Source of the DNA: PALSA-505 sp035308365
GTDB taxonomy: Bacteria; Actinomycetota; Actinomycetes; Streptosporangiales; Streptosporangiaceae
Length of the DNA: 64,000 bases
Direction of reading: 5' to 3'
Assembly (NCBI GenBank): GCA_035308365.1
Contig: DATGGU010000097.1
Coordinates: 1-64,000, forward strand
Numbering within the stretch: position 1 is the first letter of the stretch; every line of letters starts with the position of its first letter. Made by a program: the position numbers and the translations under genes. This document shows positions 29,602 to 43,525 of the stretch, piece after piece. The notes under the pieces are model-generated. The model did not search any database and was not told the DNA's origin. It saw only the letters and a list, made by a program, of their open reading frames with translations.

Positions 29602-32600
29602 GTGCCTGACCATCCCGCAGGTCCAGTCGTGAGCGCCGTCCCCGGAGCGATGGATGACACGGCGGTAGAGCCGATCGCGGTCATCGGGCTCGCCTGCCGG
29701 CTGCCGGGCGCGGGTGATGTCGCCGAGTACTGGAGCAACCTGACCGGCGGCGTCGAGTCGATCCGGCGCACGAGCCTGGAAGAGCAGGCCGAGGCCGGGG
29801 TCGCGCCGCACGTCCTCGAGGACCCGAACTTCGTCCCGGCCACCGCCGTGCTCGACGATTTCGAGTACCTCGACGCGTCGTTCTTCGGCATGTCCTCCCG
29901 TGAGGCCGAGCTGCGCGACCCGCAGCAACGGGTGTTCCTCGAACTCGCCTACACCGCGCTCGAAGACGCCGGCTACGACCCGTCCCGCTACCCGGGCGAG
30001 ATCGGCGTGTACGCGGGGTCGGGCGAGGACGCCTACCAGTGGCGGTACACCAGGCGCAACGCGAAGATCTTCGCCGCGGCCGGCCCGGTCGGGGTGGCGA
30101 TCAGCTCGCACCCCGACTACATGGCGACCTTCGTGTCCTACAAGCTGAACCTGAGGGGCCCCAGCCTCACCCTGCACACCGCCTGCTCGACCTCGCTGGT
30201 CGCGCTGCACGTGGCCTGCGAGGCGCTGCGCGGCGGGGAGTGCGACATGGCGCTGACCGGCGGGGTCAGCATCGACCTGCCGGCCCGCCGCGGCTACGTC
30301 TTCCAGGAAGGCGGGATTTACTCGCCCGACGGGCACTGCCGGACCTTCGACGCGCAGGCGGCCGGCACGATATGGAGCAGCGGCGGCGGCGTGGCCGTGC
30401 TGAAGCGGCTGGACGATGCGCTGCGCGACGGCGACCACATCCGGGCCGTGGTGCTCGGCAACGCCATCAACAACGACGGTTCGGCCAAGGCCGGCTTCAC
30501 CGCGCCGAGCGAGCAGGGACAGGCCGCCGCCGTCGCCCAGGCACTCGCGGTGGCCGGTGTGGACGCCAGGACGATCAGCTACGTCGAGGCGCACGGCACC
30601 GGCACCGCGCTCGGCGACCCGATCGAGGTCGCCGCCCTGTCCAGCGCCTACCGCCGCTATTCGACGGACGTGGGCTGGTGTGCCATCGGCTCGGTGAAGA
30701 CCAACATCGGCCACCTCGGCCCCGCGGCCGGCATCGCCGGGATCATCAAGACCGTGCTGGCGCTGGAGAACCGGCTGATCCCGCCCAGCCTGCACTACCA
30801 GGCGCCGAATCCCAAGATCGATTTTGACCGGAACCCGTTCTACGTCAACACCACCCTGTCCGTCTGGGAGCCGAACGGCACACCGCTGCGCGCCGGTGTC
30901 AGCTCCTTTGGCATGGGCGGCACCAACGGGCACGTCATCCTGCAGCAGGCACCGCCGGCCGTGCAGCCGGACGACGACGGCCGGCCGGTGCACCTGCTGC
31001 GGCTGAGCGCCAAGACGTCGGCCGCGCTCGAAGCGTCCGCGCAGCGGCTGGCCGCCCACCTCACCCAGGCGCAGGCCGGCCAGGGCGGCGCGCCCCGGCT
31101 CGCCGACGTGGCGTACACGCTGCGCGTGGGACGGCGCGAGCTGCCGCACCGCCTGGCCGTCGTCGCGGCCGGCCTGGCCGATGCCGCGGCCGCGCTGGCC
31201 GACCCGGCCAGGCGGATCACCGCGGTCGCGCGGAAGAAGCCGCCGAGGCTGGCGTTGCTGTTCTCCGGCCAGGGCGCGCAGTACGCGGGCATGGGCGCCG
31301 GGCTCTACCAGGCCGAGCCGGCCTTCCGCGACACTGTCGACGAGTGCGCGGATCTCCTCGGCGGCCGGCTGGCCGGCGTCATGGACCTGCGGGAGGTCAT
31401 CTTCGGCCAGGACGAAGAGGCGCTGCGCCAGACCGCGATCACACAGCCCGCGATCTTCGTCCTGGAGTACGCGCTGGCCCGGCTGTGGCTGTCGTGGGGG
31501 GCCGAGCCGGACGCAATGGCCGGGCACAGCATCGGCGAGTACGTTGCGGCCACCCTTGCCGGGGTGTTCACCCTGCCCGACGCGCTGCACCTGGTCGCCG
31601 AGCGCGGGCGGCTCATGCAGAGCCTGCCGCCCGGCGCCATGCTCGCCGTGCAGCTCGGCGAGGACGACATCCGCAAGCGGCTGCCTGACGGCCTGGCCGT
31701 CGCGGCGGTCAACGGCCCGCGTGCGTGCGTGGTGTCCGGCCCTGCCGAGCTGGTGGCGGGCTTCGCCACGGAACTGGCCGGCGATCAGGTCGGCAGCAGG
31801 AAGCTCCGGACCTCGCACGCCTTCCACTCGCCCATGATGGAGCCCATCCTGGCCGAATTCCGCGCCACGGCCGGCTCGGTCCAGCGGCGCGCGCCGGAGC
31901 GGCCGTTCCTGTCCAACGTCACCGGCCAGTGGATCACCTCAGACGAAGCCACCGATCCCGGCTACTGGGCGCGCCACGTGCGCGAGGCCGTGCGGTTCAG
32001 CGACTGCATGGCCACCATGCTGAACACGGACAAGTGGCTCCTGATCGAATGCGGTCCGGGACGGCAGCTCTGCGGGCTGGCCAAGCTGCAGCCCGGCGCG
32101 GCCGATCAGATCACCGCCGTGCCGAGCCTGCCAGGCCGTGGCGAGGCCAAGACCGACGCGCAGGTTCTGTACACCGCGGCGGCCAAGGCGTGGACGGCGG
32201 GCGTTGACCTGAGCGCCGGAGCCCCGGGGCGCAGGACGCCGCTGCCGACCTATCCGTGGGAGCGCACCTACCACTACATCAAGCCGGATAACGGCGACGA
32301 TGACGCCATCGACGTTCCCGATGCCGCCGACGAGACGCTGCCGGTGGAAGACTGGTTCGCGGTCCCCGTCTGGCGCCAGGTGCCGCCCGCGGCGGCCCGC
32401 CAGATCCCAGACCGCGTGCTGCTGTTCACCGGCCCGGCCTGCGCCGGGCTGGATGCCGACCTGGCCGCGGCCGGAGCCGAGGTGCTCACCGTCTCGCCGG
32501 GTGCGGAATTCAGCTGGGACGGCGGCATCGGCTACCGGGTGCGGCCCGGTGTCCGTGACGACTATGACGCCCTGATCTCCCACGTCAGCGCCGCAGGCGG

Positions 32601-35226
32601 CGTTCCCGCCCGGATCGTTCACGGCTGGGCGCTCGACGGGCGGCCCGCCAGCGGAGCCAGCCAGGTGTGGCAGGCGCAGGACGCCGGGTTCTTCAGCTTG
32701 CTGAACCTGGCCCAGGCGCTGGCCGCCACCCAGCCCGCCAGCGACGTTCACATCGACGTGCTGACCACCGGAACCGCCGATGTCACCGGATCCGATCTGG
32801 TCCGGCCTGAGCACGCGACCGTGGCCGGCATCGCCCTCGTGCTGCCGCCCGAGATGCCGTGGCTGACCGTCAGGCACATCGACACCGGGCCTGCCACCCC
32901 GGCGGCCGCACTGCTGGCCGAACTGCTCAGCCCGCCGGGGTCGCAGTTCATCGCGCTGCGCGGCGCCCGTCGCTGGCAGCGCGAGTTCAGCGACGTCCGG
33001 GTCCCCGCCGACGGTGGCGACCTGCCAGCCGGACCTGGGCTGCGCGAGCGCGGTGTCTACGTCATCACCGGCGGGCTCGGCGGCATCGGCATCACGCTGG
33101 CCGAAGACCTTGCCACCAAGCTGTCCGCGCGGCTGGTCCTCGTGTCCAGGTCCGCGCTGCCCGAGCGGTCTGACTGGGACACGTACCTGAGCAGCCACGG
33201 CACCACCGAGCGGGCCGGACGCGCGATCGCCGCCATCCGCCGGATGGAACGCGCGGGAGCGGAGGTGCTTGTGGTCGCCGCCGACGTCACCGACGAGGCC
33301 GGCGCCCGCCGGGTGCGCGACGAGGCGGTGGCGCGGTTCGGCGCGGTCGACGGGATCGTGCACGCGGCCGGCCTGCCCGGCGGCGGGATGGCGGAGGTCA
33401 AGGAGCGGGCCGCGGCCGAAGAGGTGATGCGGCCGAAGCTGACCGGGACGCTCGCGCTGCGCGACGCGTTCGCCGGCGACAGCCTGGATTTCGTCGTGCT
33501 CTGCTCGTCGGTCACCGGCGTGGCGGGCGGCTTCGGCCAGGTCGACTACTGTGCCGCCAACAGCTTCATGGACGCGCACGCCCGCGGGTCGCACGGCTGG
33601 CCCGGGCCGGTGGTGTCGGTCAACTGGGGTAGCTGGCGCGAGGTGGGCATGGCCGCCGAGGTGGCCGCGCCGGCGGCGTTCCGCGCCCTGCAGCGGGGCG
33701 AGCGGGTGACCCCGGTCAGCCACCCCGTGCTGACCGGCATGCACTCGGACGCCGACAGCCTGGACGAGCCGGGCTGGTGCCGCGGCATCATCTCGCCCGC
33801 TGCCCACTGGGTCCTGGCCGAGCACCGCATCTATGGGGTGCCCGTGCTGCCCGGAACCTGCTACCTGGAGGTGGCCCGTGCCGCCCTGGCAGCGGTCAGC
33901 GACCCGCCGTCGGCCGGCCATGTCGCCGAACTGAGGGACGTGGTCTTCATCGACCCGCTCGCGGTGCCCGACGAAACCACGGCCGAGCTGCGGGTGCTGT
34001 TCACCCAGGGCGCCGACGGGCTCGATTTCGAGGTGGTCACGCTGGCCGGCGGCCAGTCCCGGACGCACGCCCGCGGCACCGCCGCGTGGGTGGACCGGCC
34101 GGCCTCCGGCCAGGCCGGCCTGGCGGCCATCATGGACCGGTGCGTGCTCGCCGCGCACGACGTCGACGGGATCGCCATATCGGCCTCGGGCCTGCTGACC
34201 TTCGGGCCACGCTGGGGCAACATCAGCAAGATCTACGAAGGCCAGGGCGAGCAGCTCGCGCGGCTCGAGGCGAGCGGCCCCACCCCCGGCGACCTGGCCG
34301 ACTGGGTGCTGCACCCGGCCATGCTGGACGAAGCGACGGCGTTCGGGTCGCTCAGCGGCGAAGACCTCTACCTGCCGCTCGGCTACGGCCAGGTCACGAT
34401 CCGCGGCTCGCTGCCGGCCAGGCTGTGGAGCCATCTGCGTTACCGCGACACCGGCAGCACCGAGGTCGTCGTCGCCGACATATCGCTGTTCGGCGACGAC
34501 GGCCGCGAGCTGGTGTCGATCAGCGATTTCACCCTGCGCAAGGTCCACGGTGACTCGATACACGCATCGGTCACCGGCGGCGCCGCTGGTATGGCACCAG
34601 GCGCACCCGCTTGCGAAGCGCCGGAGGCGGAGCCGGCCGGCGAACCGCTGGCCGACGATCCCGTCACCAGCGAACCGCTGGCCGGACCGGCCATGACCGG
34701 AGGCATCAGCCCGCGCGACGGCGCCGAGGCGTTCCGGCGGCTGATCGCCGCCGACCTCGGCCCGCAGGTGGTGATCTCGGCCACGCCCATCGCCCGGGTG
34801 ATCGCCTCCGCGCGGCAGATAACGCAGGAGACCATCGAGGAGGCCATCAGCGGGCCGGAAGCCGCGGCCCGTCCCGAACGGCAGGCGGCCGACGGCTTCG
34901 TGGCGCCGCGCAGCAAGCTGGAGGCGACGATCGCAAGGCTGTGGAGCGAGGTGCTCGGCGTCGAGCAGCTCGGGGTGACCGACGACTTCTTCGAGGTCGG
35001 CGGCAACTCGCTGATCGCCGTGCAGCTCATCTCGATGCTGCGCAAGGAGGTCGGCGTCCGGCTGCCGATGCGGAGCCTGTTCGAGCGGTCCACGGTGGCC
35101 GGGACGGCCGAGCTGGTGACGGAGCTGCTCAGCGAGCAGGACTCCGGCGACAGGCAACCGGAGCCGGCCGGGACGGAACCGGCAGGCACCACCACGATCC
35201 GCCGCCTGACGCGGCAGCCGGGGTGA
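29602..35226 (+). CDS. type I modular PKS: KS-AT-KR-DH-ACP
   Basis: 1874 residues adding one ketide unit. KS: active-site TACSTS near 192, EAHGTGT near 329, KTNIGHLG near 366. AT: GHSIGEY near 640 and HAFHSP near 738, the malonyl-CoA pattern. KR: a structural half, then GGLGGIG near 1155, catalytic Ser in LCSSVTG near 1300 and Tyr in QVDYCAAN near 1315; no LDD motif. DH: HRIYGVPVLPGT near 1407 (HxxxGxxxxP) and LHPAMLDEA near 1570. ACP: GGNS near 1800. KR precedes DH, the reverse of the standard module. With both active, the incoming dipeptidyl thioester gains a two-carbon, alpha,beta-unsaturated unit. GTG 29602 follows GAGAAGGGA; GTG 29629 and ATG 29650 are possible starts. Confidence 0.93.
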   Translation: MPDHPAGPVVSAVPGAMDDTAVEPIAVIGLACRLPGAGDVAEYWSNLTGGVESIRRTSLEEQAEAGVAPHVLEDPNFVPATAVLDDFEYLDASFFGMSSREAELRDPQQRVFLELAYTALEDAGYDPSRYPGEIGVYAGSGEDAYQWRYTRRNAKIFAAAGPVGVAISSHPDYMATFVSYKLNLRGPSLTLHTACSTSLVALHVACEALRGGECDMALTGGVSIDLPARRGYVFQEGGIYSPDGHCRTFDAQAAGTIWSSGGGVAVLKRLDDALRDGDHIRAVVLGNAINNDGSAKAGFTAPSEQGQAAAVAQALAVAGVDARTISYVEAHGTGTALGDPIEVAALSSAYRRYSTDVGWCAIGSVKTNIGHLGPAAGIAGIIKTVLALENRLIPPSLHYQAPNPKIDFDRNPFYVNTTLSVWEPNGTPLRAGVSSFGMGGTNGHVILQQAPPAVQPDDDGRPVHLLRLSAKTSAALEASAQRLAAHLTQAQAGQGGAPRLADVAYTLRVGRRELPHRLAVVAAGLADAAAALADPARRITAVARKKPPRLALLFSGQGAQYAGMGAGLYQAEPAFRDTVDECADLLGGRLAGVMDLREVIFGQDEEALRQTAITQPAIFVLEYALARLWLSWGAEPDAMAGHSIGEYVAATLAGVFTLPDALHLVAERGRLMQSLPPGAMLAVQLGEDDIRKRLPDGLAVAAVNGPRACVVSGPAELVAGFATELAGDQVGSRKLRTSHAFHSPMMEPILAEFRATAGSVQRRAPERPFLSNVTGQWITSDEATDPGYWARHVREAVRFSDCMATMLNTDKWLLIECGPGRQLCGLAKLQPGAADQITAVPSLPGRGEAKTDAQVLYTAAAKAWTAGVDLSAGAPGRRTPLPTYPWERTYHYIKPDNGDDDAIDVPDAADETLPVEDWFAVPVWRQVPPAAARQIPDRVLLFTGPACAGLDADLAAAGAEVLTVSPGAEFSWDGGIGYRVRPGVRDDYDALISHVSAAGGVPARIVHGWALDGRPASGASQVWQAQDAGFFSLLNLAQALAATQPASDVHIDVLTTGTADVTGSDLVRPEHATVAGIALVLPPEMPWLTVRHIDTGPATPAAALLAELLSPPGSQFIALRGARRWQREFSDVRVPADGGDLPAGPGLRERGVYVITGGLGGIGITLAEDLATKLSARLVLVSRSALPERSDWDTYLSSHGTTERAGRAIAAIRRMERAGAEVLVVAADVTDEAGARRVRDEAVARFGAVDGIVHAAGLPGGGMAEVKERAAAEEVMRPKLTGTLALRDAFAGDSLDFVVLCSSVTGVAGGFGQVDYCAANSFMDAHARGSHGWPGPVVSVNWGSWREVGMAAEVAAPAAFRALQRGERVTPVSHPVLTGMHSDADSLDEPGWCRGIISPAAHWVLAEHRIYGVPVLPGTCYLEVARAALAAVSDPPSAGHVAELRDVVFIDPLAVPDETTAELRVLFTQGADGLDFEVVTLAGGQSRTHARGTAAWVDRPASGQAGLAAIMDRCVLAAHDVDGIAISASGLLTFGPRWGNISKIYEGQGEQLARLEASGPTPGDLADWVLHPAMLDEATAFGSLSGEDLYLPLGYGQVTIRGSLPARLWSHLRYRDTGSTEVVVADISLFGDDGRELVSISDFTLRKVHGDSIHASVTGGAAGMAPGAPACEAPEAEPAGEPLADDPVTSEPLAGPAMTGGISPRDGAEAFRRLIAADLGPQVVISATPIARVIASARQITQETIEEAISGPEAAARPERQAADGFVAPRSKLEATIARLWSEVLGVEQLGVTDDFFEVGGNSLIAVQLISMLRKEVGVRLPMRSLFERSTVAGTAELVTELLSEQDSGDRQPEPAGTEPAGTTTIRRLTRQPG

Positions 35227-35235
35227 CCGGCCGCC

Positions 35236-39677
<4,442 letters not shown>

Positions 39678-39681
<4 letters not shown>

Positions 39682-42080
39682 CCGCCGCCTGCACGCTCCG
39701 GCAAGAGGTACGCACACTGCTGCGAGCCCCCGCCGCGCGCGCCGCCTGGGCCGCGCTGGCCGAGGCCGGACCGTGGGGTGAGAACGATCCCCGCCCGCTG
39801 TACCGGCTGCTCGGCTCGCACCGGCTGCTCGCGCCGTCATGGCCGCGGGCGTTCGGCGGGCGGGACCTTCCGATGGCCGATGCGGCGGTCGTCGTGGACG
39901 AGATGATCGCCGCTGGCGTTCCCGATACCTTGCACACCCTGTCCGTGCAGATCTGCGGGAACTTCCTGCTCGGGGCCGGCACCCCGGCGCATCGCGCGGC
40001 GCTGCTGCCCGCGCTGGCCGCGGGCAGCAGGTTCTGCACGGTCCTGTACACCGAGCCGGGCGCAGGGTCCGACCTGGCAGCGCTCGAAACCGAGGCCCGT
40101 CAGGACACCGGCGGAACGTGGCGGGTCAGCGGGCACAAGCTCTTCAGCGTGCGCACCCGCCTCGCCGACATCGGCCTGGTCGCGGCCAGGACGTCCCGGG
40201 AGCAGGCCAGGTACCGCGGGCTCACCCTGTTCCTCGTGCCGCTCACCGCGCCAGGTGTCACGATCGGCAAGCTCGGCTCGCTTGCCGATGAGGCGTTCGC
40301 CGACGTCCATCTCGACAACGTGCCCGTCGACGCCGCCTCGGTGGTGGGCGAGGTGGGCGAGGCCTGGGCGCTGATCACCGAGGCGCTGGCCCTCGAACGC
40401 ACCGGCACCGACCATGCGGCGAAGGCCGCCGCGTGGCTGTCCGCCGCCGTCACAAGCCTCCGCGGCACCGGGGATACCGGCGCTTGGCGGGAACGGGCCG
40501 GGCAGCTGCGCACCCGGACAGCGGCAGCGCAGGCGATGTCCCGCCGCTGCGTGGGTGAGCTCGGCCGGGGCAGCCTTTCGCCGGTGCTCGCCGCCGCGAC
40601 GAAGCTGTGGTGCAGCGAAACCGCGCGAGAGGTCGCGGAGTGGGCCGGGGAGGCCCTGGGTGAGGCCTCCCTGTGGCCTGCGGGCCAGCCGGGCGCCGTG
40701 GCGGACGGCCGGCTGGAGGCGGCCTACCGGGAGGCACCCGGCCTGGTCATCTCGGCGGGAACGTCGGAGATGATGCGCGAGCTGGTCGCCGGGGCAGGTC
40801 TGACCGCCGCGCTGCACGAGCAGCACAGCGGGCTACTGGCCGATCTGCGAGCCGCAGTACGGGCTGCCGTAGAGTCTGATTCCGGCCAGAAAAGTAGGGT
40901 GCCAACCACCGAAACCAGCGTGGCAGGCACGGCAGCCCGCGAAAATCACACGGCGGATACGGCGGCCCGCGAAACGCATGCGGCGGGTGCGGCAGTTCCT
41001 GGAACCGGCGTGGCAGGTACGGCGGCCCGGGAAAATCACACGGCGGGCCTTACGGCCGACGAAACCCGTGCGGCGGGCGCGGCGGTCCCCGGAACCGGGG
41101 TGGCAGGTACGGCGGCCCGCGAAACCCAGACGGCGGGCACTGCGGCCCTTGGGGCCGGTGCGGCCGAGGCGGCAGCCGCCGGAACCTGCTGGCGGGAATT
41201 GGCTGGGCTCGGCCTGTTCCGGCTGGGGGTCGACGCCGCTGCGGGAGGGCTTGGGCTGGGGCCGGTCGCGCTGATTGCGGCCTGTGAGGAAATCGGGCGC
41301 TGTGGTTACGACGGCGGCGTGCTTGACACGCTGACCGTTGCCGCCGCGCTGGCCGGCGCCGGGCCGGCGCATCCCTGCTGGCCCCGCCTGCCGGCGCTGC
41401 TCGACGGTTCGGCGCGCGGAGCGATCGTGCTGCCCGGCCGGCCGTCCAGGCCGCTCACTGACCCGGGGCCAGGCGGGCTGCTGCTCGTCGGCCACGCCTC
41501 CCGTCCCGGCGGCATCCCCGCCGGATGGTCGCTGCTCGCGGCGGACGCACCCGGCGTCGCCCGGCAGGTCCGGCGGACCATGGCCGGCGAGGTCAGCACA
41601 CTCGAACTCGACGCCGGCACCGGCGGCCACGCCCTGAGTGACGGCGACGAGACGCTGCTCGCCGGTGACCTGCTGCGCCGGTCCGCCTGGCTGACCGGCG
41701 CCATCCTGGCCTGCCTGACAGCCACCGAGCAGCGGGCCAGGTCACGCCGCCAGTTCGGTCACGCGCTCGCAGACAATCAGGCCGTCGCGCACCGGCTCGC
41801 CGACCTCGCCGTCGGTGCGGAAGCGCTGCGCACCCTGCTCTACGACGAGGCGGCCCGTGGTGACGCGGCCGGGCTCGCGGGTCCCGCGGGACTGCTCGCC
41901 GAGTCCGGCCGGCTCGCCAGGCGTGCCGCGGCCGTGGGCGTCCATCTGCACGGCGCGGCCGGCATGCTGGCCGGCTCGCCGGTGGAGCGGGCGTTCAGGA
42001 AGATCCCGCTGGTGATCGCCGGTGGCCTGCCTCCGGCGCTGCTCGACCAGCTGGCCACCGGCGGTCCGGCGCCAGCGTAG
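39678..42080 (+). CDS. fused double acyl-CoA dehydrogenase
   Basis: 800 residues with two acyl-CoA dehydrogenase-like halves. Half 1 (about 1-395) has the N, middle (YTEPGAGSDLAALE near 118) and C regions, with SAGTSEMMREL near 360. Half 2 (about 495-800) is less conserved but keeps RSRRQFGHALADNQAVAHRL and LHGAAGMLAGSPVERAFRK, the FAD/dimer motifs. The two join through about 90 residues of a 10-residue repeat. The usual catalytic Glu just before the GTS(E/Q) motif is Ala in half 1. Family members oxidise acyl thioesters to enoyl thioesters with FAD; here the substrate may be carrier-bound or a free precursor. The halves could act like the two subunits of heteromeric dehydrogenases. GTG start, GTGA overlap with NRPS2. 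Confidence 0.85.
40897..41176 (+). repeat. 30-bp repeats in the double acyl-CoA dehydrogenase linker
   Basis: About nine tandem 10-codon units encode patterns such as TAARENHTAG, TAARETHAAG and AAVPGTGVAG. Three-unit blocks recur (two PGTGVAG-TAARENHTA cycles), so higher-order duplication has occurred. The tract begins just after a diverged SGQK copy near 40876. Confidence 0.9.
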
Positions 42081-42090
42081 GGGAGTAAAA

Positions 42091-43464
42091 ATGACCGACG
42101 CCAAGCCGTTGATGCCGCCGCCCACCCCGGCGCCGGAACATGCCGGCCCGCGCGGTGGCGCGGCTGGCCTGTGGGTCCGGGTCACCAGGGGATCCGAGCT
42201 GTGGCAGCACGCCGACTTCCTGCGGCTGTGGGGAGGGCAGGCGATCTCCCAGGTCGGGTCCCAGATCACCCTGGTCGCGTTGCCGCTGATCGCGGTCGAG
42301 CGGCTGCACGCGACCGCTTCGGTGATGGGCGTGATCGGCGCGGTCGGCCGGCTGCCGTTCGTGCTGTACCTGGTCGCGGGTGTGTGGGTGGACCGGGTCA
42401 GGCGGCGGCGCGTGCTGCTCGGCGCCGATCTCGCCCGCGGCGCGCTGCTGCTGGTGATCCCGCTGTCGGCCGCGGCGCACGCGCTGTCCCTGTGGTTGCT
42501 CGGCGCCGTCCTGTTCGCGGTGATGACGCTCTCGGTGTGGTTCGACACGGCCTACATGTCCTACCTGCCGAGCCTGGTGGACAGGCGCCTGCTGATGCAG
42601 GGCAATTCGGTGATGGAGAGCACACGCTCGGGGGCCCAGGTGGTCGGCCCGAGCCTCGGCGGCATCCTGGTGGCGGCGCTCTCCGCTCCGGCCGCGATCG
42701 TCGCGGACGCCGTGTCTTTTTTCGTTTCGGCGTTCTCGCTGTGGCGGATCAGGCGCCCGGAACCCAAACCGGAGCCGGAGCGGTCGCTGGGGGTGGGCGG
42801 CATGTTCTCGGCGATCGGCGTGGGGCTGAAGTTCGTCGCCAAAGACCGGACCCTCGGACCGCTCGCCCTGGCCATCGGGGTCAGTAACCTCGTCTGGGCG
42901 GCCGAACTGGCGCTGTACATCATCTACCTGGCCAAGGGGCTTGGCCTGCCGGCGGAGCTGATCGGCCTGGCGCTGGCCGCGGCCGGGCCCGGTGCGCTGG
43001 CCGGCTCGGCGCTGGCCGGCAAGATTCAGCGCAAGATCGGCGTCAGCGGCGCGATCACCGGCGGGCTGGCGTTGTTCGCCGTGTCGGCACTGCTCATCCC
43101 GGCCGCCCCGGCGCACCACGAGGCGCTGGCCACCGGGATGCTGATGGTCGCCGGGTTGGGCATGTCCGCCGGTGGCCAGGTCTGCGTCGTCAACGTGATG
43201 ACCACGCGCCAGATGATGACGCCCGACCATCTGCTCGGCCGGGTCAACGCCTCGTTCCGGTTCATCGGCCTGGGCGTGTCGCCGCTGGGCTCGCTGCTCG
43301 GCGGCGCCCTCGGCGCCATCCTCGGCCTGCGCCTTGGCCTGCTCGTGGCGGTCCTCGGCATGTTCCTCGCCCCCGTGATCGTGCTCGCGTCCCCGGTCCG
43401 GCGGGTGCGTGTGCTGCCATCCTCCCCGCCCGGCGAGGCAACCACCGGAAGCGGCCAGAGCTGA
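42091..43464 (+). CDS. MFS exporter
   Basis: 457 residues with about 12 hydrophobic segments; the class resembles MFS_3/enterobactin-exporter proteins (FLRLWGGQAISQVGSQITLV near residue 45, then YLVAGVWVDRVRRRRVLLGAD, the loop 2-3 motif, near 95). Likely exports the cluster product or provides self-resistance, inferred from its place inside the operon. ATG 42091 follows GGGGAG, 10 bp after the dehydrogenase gene. Confidence 0.88.
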   Translation: MTDAKPLMPPPTPAPEHAGPRGGAAGLWVRVTRGSELWQHADFLRLWGGQAISQVGSQITLVALPLIAVERLHATASVMGVIGAVGRLPFVLYLVAGVWVDRVRRRRVLLGADLARGALLLVIPLSAAAHALSLWLLGAVLFAVMTLSVWFDTAYMSYLPSLVDRRLLMQGNSVMESTRSGAQVVGPSLGGILVAALSAPAAIVADAVSFFVSAFSLWRIRRPEPKPEPERSLGVGGMFSAIGVGLKFVAKDRTLGPLALAIGVSNLVWAAELALYIIYLAKGLGLPAELIGLALAAAGPGALAGSALAGKIQRKIGVSGAITGGLALFAVSALLIPAAPAHHEALATGMLMVAGLGMSAGGQVCVVNVMTTRQMMTPDHLLGRVNASFRFIGLGVSPLGSLLGGALGAILGLRLGLLVAVLGMFLAPVIVLASPVRRVRVLPSSPPGEATTGSGQS

Positions 43465-43472
43465 CCACTCAC

Positions 43473-43510
43473 CAACGGCAGAGCCTTTACCAACGGCAGA
43501 GCCTTTACCA
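43473..43510 (+). repeat. 18-bp direct repeat upstream of NRPS3
   Basis: ACCAACGGCAGAGCCTTT occurs twice in tandem (from about 43473), followed by a partial third ACCACCGG that runs into the GGAGGG ribosome site of NRPS3. It fills the 61-bp MFS-NRPS3 gap. Confidence 0.8.
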
Positions 43511-43525
43511 CCGGAGGGACCGGAT

